DNA of 64,000 nucleotides from Planctomycetota bacterium (lineage in GTDB: Bacteria; Planctomycetota; UBA1135; GCA-002748355): positions 62,001 through 126,000 of the forward strand of contig JACKHW010000005.1 of assembly GCA_020638795.1 (NCBI GenBank), written 5' to 3'. The notes beneath the pieces were generated by a model. The model was not told where the DNA came from, searched no databases, and worked only from the letters and a program-made list of their open reading frames with translations. Every line of letters starts with the position of its first letter. The first letter of the stretch is position 1. Below, piece by piece: positions 26,378-33,842 of this stretch. Made by a program: the position numbers and the translations under genes.

Positions 26378-27931
26378 CTATCGTTCGACCTCGTACAGCC
26401 GAAAGCCGGGTTCGATCGCGCGATGTGCCGCCGGCATCGGAAAGTCGCTGCTCCGCACCTTCACTCCGGCCTTTTCGAGTTCGCCGAAACCGTGCCAGAT
26501 CCGTACGGCGGTTTCCCCGAGCGGACGGCCCGGCGCCCGATCGCCAAACCCCACGACCGCGAAGCGGGCACCGAAGACGTCACGCATCGTGGCCGCGGGC
26601 CGCGGGTCCCGAGCGGCCTTGATCTCCCACCATGCGGCGAAGTGCTCGGGGGCTTCGTGGAGCATCAGGACGGGATCCGTCACGCCCGTGAAGCGCAAGG
26701 GGGTCGACCTGGTCCAGAATGCGAGCGGTGATGTCACGGCCCAATCGGTGACGAACACGACATCACCTGGACGTGCGCGCTCGCGCAAGTTCGCAGCCAC
26801 TTGCTCGAGCGCGACGAAACGGTTGGCCTCGAGACTCGCGCGCGCCCCCCACGCCGCCAGGGCACACAGCACGACCGTGAACGGAGCGGCGACGAAGTCG
26901 AACCACCGGTGCAGCACCCACCGTGACTCACCGAGTTGTACGAGAACCGCGAGGACCGTGAACGGAACGGCGAGTTCGATGAGCCGCGCGCCGAAGATCG
27001 AACCGACGGTGAGCAGCGTCGCGGGCAGGACCAGACGCCACGGGCGCTTCTGACGGACAGCCGCCGCGCACGACAACGCACACACGACGAAGAGCGGCCA
27101 CGAAGCACGCAGCAACGCGCCGATCGGCTGTGCTGCGAACTCGGCGGGCTGGATCGGGAGTTCGCCCGTGAACGCCTTCCAAGGCATCTCGACGTTGAGC
27201 GTCCAAAGCAGCTCGATCGTGCCTCTTGGGTTCGGACGAAGCACGATCCCGGCGACGATCCCGACCAGCAGAGGCACCACGCGCATCGCGGCGATAGGAA
27301 GTCCGTCGAGACGGCGCCCAACCGTGACCACGACGAACAGGACGACGAGTAGGGCCGGCGCACCGTGCGACCACGTGAACAGAAGTCCAGCCGCGAACAC
27401 CCAGAGACGTGTGTAGACCTCACGACGCCGATCCGCTGCCGAGCCTCGTGCGAGAGCGCAGGTGAGCGCGAGGAGCGGCAGCACCGCGAGCAACATGTCG
27501 CGCAGTGCCGTCGCCCGGAACAACGAACTCGACGAGAGGCCCCACAACAGAAGGACGGCAACCACGGGTACCCGCGGTGATCCGAGCGAGCGCGCCACGA
27601 CGAGCACGACCGCAACGAGTACCATGCCGAACGCCAGGACGAACCATGGCACGTGCTCGGGCCCGATTTGTGGCCCGCCAAACGTCGCGAGCACGACGTG
27701 GAAGAGCCATTGGCGATCGGCGTAGTCGCGTGCGAGCTGCGTGAACCCACCCTGCACGACCGCCTCCGGAAAGCCGTGCTCCGCGAAGCTGCGTGCGATG
27801 TGCAAGTTCCACCACACGTCCCATCCAACCGGGAACGACCCCGGCGGTGCGATCACGAGGAACACGCAGGCCGTCACCCCGAACGCGACGCATGCAGCGG
27901 CTACGTGCCGGAGTCCGATCCGTCCTGCCAT
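26378..27931 (-). CDS. Polytopic membrane protein, possible GT-C glycosyltransferase
   Basis: A 517-residue protein with about ten to twelve transmembrane helices in residues 8-370 and a soluble C-terminal domain. The first extracytoplasmic loop carries an Asp in GWDVWWNLHIARSFAEHGFP, the position of the catalytic Asp in GT-C glycosyltransferases such as the ArnT/PMT group. That likeness is weak, and no named family is certain. The C-terminal part (RPGDVVFVTDWAVTSPLAFWT, VFGARFAVVGFGDR) looks like a folded alpha/beta domain. ATG 27931 precedes the first helix. The 140 bp to aroF hold nothing I can identify. Confidence 0.6.
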   Translation of the reverse strand: MAGRIGLRHVAAACVAFGVTACVFLVIAPPGSFPVGWDVWWNLHIARSFAEHGFPEAVVQGGFTQLARDYADRQWLFHVVLATFGGPQIGPEHVPWFVLAFGMVLVAVVLVVARSLGSPRVPVVAVLLLWGLSSSSLFRATALRDMLLAVLPLLALTCALARGSAADRRREVYTRLWVFAAGLLFTWSHGAPALLVVLFVVVTVGRRLDGLPIAAMRVVPLLVGIVAGIVLRPNPRGTIELLWTLNVEMPWKAFTGELPIQPAEFAAQPIGALLRASWPLFVVCALSCAAAVRQKRPWRLVLPATLLTVGSIFGARLIELAVPFTVLAVLVQLGESRWVLHRWFDFVAAPFTVVLCALAAWGARASLEANRFVALEQVAANLRERARPGDVVFVTDWAVTSPLAFWTRSTPLRFTGVTDPVLMLHEAPEHFAAWWEIKAARDPRPAATMRDVFGARFAVVGFGDRAPGRPLGETAVRIWHGFGELEKAGVKVRSSDFPMPAAHRAIEPGFRLYEVER

Positions 27932-28036
27932 GCCGGGACGATATCGGCACCCGTGTTCGGATGCACCGGCCCGATACGACGACAGGTCGACCTCGTGGAG
28001 GCCGACCCTGTCCGACAAACTGCCTGTGACCGTGCG

Positions 28037-28897
28037 TTACTTCGCGATCTTCACGAGTCGGTTCGACTCGGTCGTGTCGCGCTGACGCTTGTTTTCCGGC
28101 AGGTGACCCGCGAAGTATTCGTCGATCTCCCGCACGATGTCGCGATTGTCGGCGCCGACGACAGGCTCTTCACCGGTTTGCAGGTAAAGGTCTTCCTTGA
28201 TCATGCGCTCACTGATGTCCAAGCGTCGCGTTATGTCCGCGACGAGCTTCTTGGCTTCGCTCAGGCTCGAAGTATCGAACTCGCTGGTCTTCGTCGACGA
28301 TGCTGCAAGCGCGTCGATCTGACGCTTGCGCGCTTCGAGTGAGCCGATCGCGTCCTGCAAGCGCTCGCGCTCGGCCCGCACCGCAAGGAGCTTCGACTTC
28401 GCGTTCGACAGGATCTTCGCCTGGCGTGAGCGTTGGTTCTTCTTGCCCTCGAGCAACTCGACTTGGTTGCGATAGGCATCGAAGCTGCGCGCGAGTTCGG
28501 CTTTGACTGCCGCGACGCCGTATTCGCGATTGCCGTGGAAGACCGTCACCGCTTCCCCCTCGCCATCCACGAATGCGCGATGCCGCTGCATCTTCGATTC
28601 GCACTTGGCAACCGAAGACTCGAGTCCGCGAATCTGCTTGTCGAGTTGTTCGAGGTCGATCTCCGCGCGAATCGCTTCCTTGCGCGCTTCACGAATCTCC
28701 GGATCGATCTTCTCGAGCAGTGTTTGTGCGCGGCGCAACTCGAAGTCGACCGGCACACTGCCGCGGACCGCGTTCGTGGCGTCACTCCACGCGGTCGAGA
28801 TGTAGCTACCGAGACCGTGTCCCAGAGCGAGGTAGCCGACGCCGGCGACTGCTGCCGTCGGAAGGACGACCCACTTGATGAACTTCCTGCAGACCAT
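28037..28897 (-). CDS. Membrane-anchored coiled-coil protein
   Basis: A 286-residue protein with one N-terminal transmembrane helix (KWVVLPTAAVAGVGYLALG, about residues 8-28) followed by long charged helices from residue 50 to 240 with strong coiled-coil character. These include RAQTLLEKIDPEIREARKEA and KKNQRSRQAKILSNAKSKLLAVRAERERLQ. No catalytic motif is seen. ATG 28897 is chosen for the membrane anchor. It is the last gene of a same-strand signalling run (membrane protein, two kinases, sigma factor, zinc-finger protein), which suggests but does not show an envelope-sensing or scaffold role. Confidence 0.65.
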   Translation of the reverse strand: MVCRKFIKWVVLPTAAVAGVGYLALGHGLGSYISTAWSDATNAVRGSVPVDFELRRAQTLLEKIDPEIREARKEAIRAEIDLEQLDKQIRGLESSVAKCESKMQRHRAFVDGEGEAVTVFHGNREYGVAAVKAELARSFDAYRNQVELLEGKKNQRSRQAKILSNAKSKLLAVRAERERLQDAIGSLEARKRQIDALAASSTKTSEFDTSSLSEAKKLVADITRRLDISERMIKEDLYLQTGEEPVVGADNRDIVREIDEYFAGHLPENKRQRDTTESNRLVKIAK

Positions 28898-28980
28898 GCT
28901 GCGCCTCCTGTTCTCGATCGAACGAATGCCGTTCGCCGGCGCGATCGCCGGCACAGGGGGGCATGCGAGCTGGAGAGCTC

Positions 28981-29322
28981 TTATTTGGAATCACGGCCGC
29001 GCTTTTCGCGCAGCACGTGGATCGTCGAAGAACGCAGTCTTTCTCGGAAATTCTCGAGTGGCGCGTCCGCATCCGGCGCGCGTTCTCGCCCCAGATCCTC
29101 GAGCACGGCTTGGCAATAGGGGCACGCGGCTTCCTCGACGTGGAAGCGCACATAGCCGGTCTGCCCCGCATCGAGAGAGTCCTGCTGGAAGGCGCGCAAG
29201 ATGTCCGTGTGTGGACAGCTCACGCGTGCCTCACGCCAGACCGATCCGACCGTCATCGCGAAGCGCTCCACGCGCTCGGGCACCATGTCTTCGGGCTTCA
29301 ACTCGTCGTGGTCGTCGGTCAT
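28981..29322 (-). CDS. Small zinc-finger-like protein beside a sigma factor gene
   Basis: A 113-residue protein with VRFHVEEAACPYCQAVLEDL. This is close to the His-x-Cys-x2-Cys zinc-binding segment of ZAS-type anti-sigma factors, but with five residues rather than three between His and the first Cys. It starts 29 bp after the stop of the sigma factor gene and has no transmembrane helix. An anti-sigma or sigma-modulating role is therefore plausible by position and motif. The spacing difference and lack of a membrane segment leave that open. Confidence 0.6.
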   Translation of the reverse strand: MTDDHDELKPEDMVPERVERFAMTVGSVWREARVSCPHTDILRAFQQDSLDAGQTGYVRFHVEEAACPYCQAVLEDLGRERAPDADAPLENFRERLRSSTIHVLREKRGRDSK

Positions 29323-29351
29323 CTCAGCGGCAACCTCTCGAGGGCAACATT

Positions 29352-29996
29352 TCAGCGGGCCCCTGGAGACCAGAGCCCTTCGAACAAATCGTGCTGGGGA
29401 TCGCGCTGCCGCGCGAGAGCACGCAAACGCTCGATCGCGCGAAACTTGATTCCAGCGATCGACTTCTCGTCACGCACGTCGAAACGCTCTGCCGCCTCCT
29501 TGTTGCGGCCACCCAACGCGAACAAGAACTCGAGGATTTTGAGCTTTTCGAATTCACCTGCCATCCAGAGCTCCGCGACATACTCCTTGAGGATGGCGGC
29601 GAGAGCCGCACTCTTGTTCTGCACCGATTCGAACGCAACGGCGCTCTCGTCCGGGGTCCGACGATCCGAAGCCATGCGCTCGAGACCGATGTAGCTACGC
29701 GACGAAGACGGGTCGTCGTTCTGGCTGATCGGGATCGGCCGCTTCTTGCGGAAGTGATCGACGACGCGATTGCGCGCGATGCCGAACAGATACTGTTCGA
29801 GCGTGTACTGCTCATCGAAGTTCGCGATGCCGCGCACGGCCCCTAGGAACGCCTCTTGAGTGAGGTCTTCGGCAGTCTGATGGTCCTGCACCTGCTTCTT
29901 GACGTAGAAGAAGATGCGCGGCGAGTACTCTTCTTCGAGTCGCGCCCATTCGGACTCGTCCAGGGCTTGCAGGTTTGCGATCGAGAAGTCGGACAT
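29352..29996 (-). CDS. Sigma-70 family (ECF-like) sigma factor
   Basis: A 214-residue sigma factor. Region 2 is clear: EEYSPRIFFYVKKQVQDHQTAEDLTQEAFLGAVRGIANFDEQYTL, followed by EQYLFGIARNRVVDHFRKK. Region 4 is divergent; LKILEFLFALGGRNKEAAERFDVRDEKSIAGIKFRAIERLRAL contains the helix-turn-helix. Such factors redirect RNA polymerase to stress or envelope regulons. The next gene downstream encodes a zinc-finger protein, and two Ser/Thr kinase genes lie upstream on the same strand (gap about 94 bp), so regulation through phosphorylation is possible. Confidence 0.85.
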   Translation of the reverse strand: MSDFSIANLQALDESEWARLEEEYSPRIFFYVKKQVQDHQTAEDLTQEAFLGAVRGIANFDEQYTLEQYLFGIARNRVVDHFRKKRPIPISQNDDPSSSRSYIGLERMASDRRTPDESAVAFESVQNKSAALAAILKEYVAELWMAGEFEKLKILEFLFALGGRNKEAAERFDVRDEKSIAGIKFRAIERLRALARQRDPQHDLFEGLWSPGAR

Positions 29997-30090
29997 CAGC
30001 CAATTCGCAGGACGGCGGGTGACGAAGGGGGCTCGGGCGTTGCGCGCACCATGATAGCCGCATGGCGCATTGCGGCCAGGCTCGAAACCG

Positions 30091-31329
30091 TTACGTCACG
30101 AGCGTGACGACGAATAGGCTGAGCAGCAGGACGAGGATTCCGGCGATCAGAACCAAGGAAGCGCGGCCGATCCATCGGAAGAGGAGCGCCGGCAACCGAG
30201 CGGCGACCTGCAAACCTCGGCCGAGTCCGATGCCGAGCACCCGTGCCGGCAACAAGAGGCCGAGCACGAGGATCCGGAAGAGACTGCCGAGAACGCTCCG
30301 GGGTCGTGCGGCGGGTCGGGAGACTTCGGCGGCAGACGGGACTGCGGTTCCGACGGTCGCCATCGCGCCCCGTTGCTCTGCTTCCCGCTGCGTCGCGTCG
30401 CGACGACTGTCGCTGTGCGATCTGCCGTGCGACGGGCCGAGATCCAGGACGATCGACTCACCGAGTCGCCCCGGAGCTCGCAACGACTGCAACACGTGAT
30501 CGACGCTCTGGAAACGATCGCCAGGTTCCTTCGCGAGCATGCGCTCGAGAATGGCGCGATGGGACGCCGGCAACGCGTCTGGCCAAGGCACGGGCCGTTG
30601 CTCGTGACCTTTGAGGACTTCCCACTCACTGTCCCCTTTGAACGGGACGTCGCCCGTGAGGCACTCGTACAGAATCACACCGAGACTGTAGATGTCCGAG
30701 CGGTGATCCCCTCGGCGCTGCAGCATCTCGGGCGCCATGTAGTACGGCGTACCGCGACCGAAGCTCAGCGACATGCGAGACTCGCAGACGAGCTTCGACA
30801 AGCCGTAGTCCCCGACACGCGCGATATCTCCGCGCAGGAAGACGTTGGCAGGCTTCAAGTCGAAGTGGATCAGCGAATGGTCGTGCAAAGCCTGAACGCC
30901 ACGAGCGATCTGCACGAAGATCCGCAACGCGTCCTCCTCACTGAGGCGCGACTCCTCGAGGCGCGACTTGAGCGTCTCCTCTCCGGCGTATCCCATGATG
31001 ATGTACGGGATCCCGTCGACCATTCCGCGATCCTCGATCGACACGAGATTCGGATGATCGACCTGAGCGAAAAGGGAGACCTGATCCAGTTCGTGGAGAA
31101 CCTGTGCTTTGACGCTCGGATCGTCGATCTTGAGGAACTTGATCGCGTACGGCTTGCCGATCGACTCCTTGCGGGCTTTGAAGACGACGCCGAACACGCC
31201 GCCGCCGAGCTTGTGGACGATCTCGTAGCCCGCGATGTAACCGGGCTTTCGATAGTTCTTGTAGAACGACTCCCAATGCATCGGCTCCGCATCGGGCGTT
31301 TGGTCGAACGTGTCGGCCGGGATCGTCAT
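30091..31329 (-). CDS. Ser/Thr protein kinase, non-RD (HFD/DYG) type, with C-terminal membrane helices
   Basis: A 412-residue kinase. The glycine loop is LGGGVFGVVF, the ATP lysine is Lys64 (YAIKFLK), and GTPYYMAPEM and DIYSLGVILYE are present. The catalytic loop reads His155-Phe156-Asp157 (HFDLKPANVF) instead of HRD, and the metal site is Asp174-Tyr175-Gly176 instead of DFG. The catalytic Asp residues are kept, so it should be active; non-RD kinases usually do not need activation-loop phosphorylation. Two hydrophobic segments (LVLGLLLPARVLGIG, LVLIAGILVLLLSLFVVTLV) close the protein. It starts one base after the stop of a paralogous kinase, a recent-looking tandem duplication. Confidence 0.9.
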   Translation of the reverse strand: MTIPADTFDQTPDAEPMHWESFYKNYRKPGYIAGYEIVHKLGGGVFGVVFKARKESIGKPYAIKFLKIDDPSVKAQVLHELDQVSLFAQVDHPNLVSIEDRGMVDGIPYIIMGYAGEETLKSRLEESRLSEEDALRIFVQIARGVQALHDHSLIHFDLKPANVFLRGDIARVGDYGLSKLVCESRMSLSFGRGTPYYMAPEMLQRRGDHRSDIYSLGVILYECLTGDVPFKGDSEWEVLKGHEQRPVPWPDALPASHRAILERMLAKEPGDRFQSVDHVLQSLRAPGRLGESIVLDLGPSHGRSHSDSRRDATQREAEQRGAMATVGTAVPSAAEVSRPAARPRSVLGSLFRILVLGLLLPARVLGIGLGRGLQVAARLPALLFRWIGRASLVLIAGILVLLLSLFVVTLVT

Positions 31330-31330
31330 G

Positions 31331-33061
31331 TCACTTGGACGTAGGCTCGGAATCGGGGAGACGGGTACCATCTTTCTCGCGCTCGTCGAGGACCGAGTCG
31401 ATGGCGTGTATCGCGTCCCGATATTTGGAACCAATCAGGGACGAGGCGGGTGACGTTGCCGCGAGGCGCGCGAACTCCGTCCGCACCGAGCGAAGAACGT
31501 CGTACGGCACGCCACGAGCGGCACGCGCCGCGGCGTCGATTCCTTGCTGGACCGAGTTCAGAACGCGACTCAAGACGTCGACTTCTCCGGACGTCTGCAG
31601 CGCAGAGACCGATGCCGGCGACCGACGACTCGTCTTGCGGGCCTCTCGAGGCGCCTGGCCGGCCCATGCCCGTGAGCCCGATTCGACGACGCGGGACTCG
31701 ACGATGGGCCCGGGAGCGGGAGCAGCTGCCATCCACAGGAAGCAGCCCCCCATCATGAGCGTCGCGAAGAGCAGCACGAACCACGGAGCCGCATTCGCTC
31801 GCCGAACGAACGGTTCCGGGCGATGACGCCGCCGAGACAAGAACAGCACGATCGCCACGAACAAGAGCGCCTTGCCGAGTCCGACTTGGAGGGACCCCAC
31901 TCGCACCGCGTCGCTACGCCAGAACACCAATGCGCCGAAGAGGCACATCCACGGGAGTGCAGTGGATCGCCATGACGACGTCTGCGATCGATCCTGGCGA
32001 GCTTCGAAGCGATCTAGTTGTTGCCGACGCGCGTCACGCAACACGCGACCCGCATCGCGAACCGCCTCGTCCGCCTGTTGTATGGCCCGCGGCGCCAGCG
32101 AAGTGGAAATCACCGCTGGACCCGGAGGCAGGTCGAAACGCAAAGACTCGCCGAGTGCAGCGGGCGCCTGCAACGCGTGCAGCATGTCTGCGACGCTCGC
32201 GAAGCGATCCTCCGGGCGCTTCGCCAAAGCTTTGCCGAGGATCACGTGGTAACGCTGAGGAATCGCCGCTGGAAAGACGACAGGCTTTTCCTCGTGCCCC
32301 TTCAAGACCTCCCACTCACTGTCTCCGCGGAACGGCACTTCGCCAGCGAGCGCCTCGAACAGGATGACACCGAGGCTGTAGATGTCCGACCGATGGTCCC
32401 CTTTGCGTCGCAACATCTCGGGCGCCATGTAGTAGGGCGTACCACGTCCCGTCGATAGGGACATTGCCGTTTCGGTGATGAGCTTCGAAAGCCCGTAGTC
32501 GCCGACGCGTGCAATGTCGCCCTTGAGGAAGACGTTGGCCGGCTTGAGATCGAAGTGTACGAGCGAATGCTCGTGCAACGCCGAAACGCCGCGCGCGACT
32601 TGCACGAACAGACGCAGTGCATCCTCTTCGGAAAGGCGCCCGGCTTCGAAACGATCGCGAAGTGTCTCGTCCCCCGCGTATCCCATCACGATGAACGGGA
32701 TGCCATCGACAATGCCCTGATCCTCGATGCTCACGAGGTTCGGGTGATCGACCTGCGCGAAGAGGCCGACCGTCCCGAGTTCGCGCAAGACCTGATCGCG
32801 AACACCGGGATCCTCGACGCGCAGGAACTTGATCGCGTACGATTTGCCGATCGACTCCCGACGCGCCTTGTAAACCACGCCGAACATGCCACCGCCGAGC
32901 TTCGGTCCGATCTCGAAGCCCTGGATGTAACCCGGCTTGCGGTAGCTCGCGTAGAAGGCTTCCCAATCGGGAACTTCCGCGCGCGGTTCCGTGGACGGCG
33001 TATCCCTCATCGAGAGTATCGTAGCCGCATGTTCCCCGCCGGGGCGATCCGAGAGCGTCAT
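31331..33061 (-). CDS. Ser/Thr protein kinase, non-RD (HFD/DYG) type, membrane-bound
   Basis: A paralogue of the downstream kinase, about 576 residues. Kinase residues 45-320 show LGGGMFGVVY, Lys78 in YAIKFLR, HFDLKPANVF (HFD in place of HRD) and VGDYGLSKL (DYG in place of DFG). Three hydrophobic segments follow (LPWMCLFGALVFW, GLGKALLFVAIVLFL, APWFVLLFATLMMGGCFLWMAA), then an extra domain of about 130 residues. ATG 33061 overlaps the upstream stop (ATGA), which favours coupling. A later ATG at 33010 would align better with the paralogue, so the exact N-terminus is uncertain. Confidence 0.88.
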   Translation of the reverse strand: MTLSDRPGGEHAATILSMRDTPSTEPRAEVPDWEAFYASYRKPGYIQGFEIGPKLGGGMFGVVYKARRESIGKSYAIKFLRVEDPGVRDQVLRELGTVGLFAQVDHPNLVSIEDQGIVDGIPFIVMGYAGDETLRDRFEAGRLSEEDALRLFVQVARGVSALHEHSLVHFDLKPANVFLKGDIARVGDYGLSKLITETAMSLSTGRGTPYYMAPEMLRRKGDHRSDIYSLGVILFEALAGEVPFRGDSEWEVLKGHEEKPVVFPAAIPQRYHVILGKALAKRPEDRFASVADMLHALQAPAALGESLRFDLPPGPAVISTSLAPRAIQQADEAVRDAGRVLRDARRQQLDRFEARQDRSQTSSWRSTALPWMCLFGALVFWRSDAVRVGSLQVGLGKALLFVAIVLFLSRRRHRPEPFVRRANAAPWFVLLFATLMMGGCFLWMAAAPAPGPIVESRVVESGSRAWAGQAPREARKTSRRSPASVSALQTSGEVDVLSRVLNSVQQGIDAAARAARGVPYDVLRSVRTEFARLAATSPASSLIGSKYRDAIHAIDSVLDEREKDGTRLPDSEPTSK

Positions 33062-33645
33062 GGAATCAGGAGCCATGTCGTGATGGAACCAAGGGCAACC
33101 GATGCGAAGGCGATCCGCCCCGTGAGCCACCCACGCGTGGCGCGATCGACGCCGAAACCGACGAGGCCGAGCAAGACCCAGGCGAGCGCCATCGAGGCGA
33201 ATCGCCACGCGAAGCGTTCGTTGACCGAGCGGACGAAAGAGGAGCCGCGCATTCGCAGTTCGCGCAATTCACGACTCGCGAAGTCGACGACGAACGACTG
33301 CCGGTATCCCCGGCCTTCACTCGTCTCGATCGTCTCGACCGGCGTGGGAACGAGGTTTCCGCGTCGCGAGACTTCACGCTGCAACCACGACCTCAACTCC
33401 TCGGGCAAACGACCGGCCGGCACGTAGAACGCCCGTTGACCGGCCCAATCGTGTGCGAAGCGGTCCCACAGCGCACTGCGCAACGCAGCCTCGGCACTGC
33501 GCATAGCCTCGACGGGCGAGAGTTCGACCTCGCCGCGCACCGCGATTCGAGTGGCTTCTCGTTCCGACGACATCGCGGACCGGTTTGCCGCGATACTTCC
33601 CGCGATGCCGAGAGTCACGAGGCAGTGGACGAGGAAGGTGGCCAT
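33058..33645 (-). CDS. Membrane protein of unknown function, coupled to kinase genes
   Basis: A 195-residue protein with an N-terminal hydrophobic segment (FLVHCLVTLGIAGSIAA) and two C-terminal helices (FASMALAWVLLGLVGFGVDRA and FASVALGSITTWLLI). Between them lies a soluble, presumably extracytoplasmic region of about 110 residues rich in Arg and Glu. I do not recognise the family. Its stop overlaps the start of the kinase gene by four bases, so production with the kinases is likely. A role as a sensor or partner of the kinases is inference from this coupling. Confidence 0.65.
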   Translation of the reverse strand: MATFLVHCLVTLGIAGSIAANRSAMSSEREATRIAVRGEVELSPVEAMRSAEAALRSALWDRFAHDWAGQRAFYVPAGRLPEELRSWLQREVSRRGNLVPTPVETIETSEGRGYRQSFVVDFASRELRELRMRGSSFVRSVNERFAWRFASMALAWVLLGLVGFGVDRATRGWLTGRIAFASVALGSITTWLLIP

Positions 33646-33842
33646 GGCCCGCGTTGCGCCCAGGACTTCCGTCTATTCGGAAATGTCGGACAGCTTCCCG
33701 GCGGACCGAACCTTGCGCAGCGAAACGGGAATAATGAGGCCACGCCACGGCATTGCCTCGAATCACCGATTCGAAGCAGAATCGAACGACTGGCCAGAGA
33801 CTGGCTGGAGACCGGCAGAGAGCCTTGCGTCGCGGACGCCCT

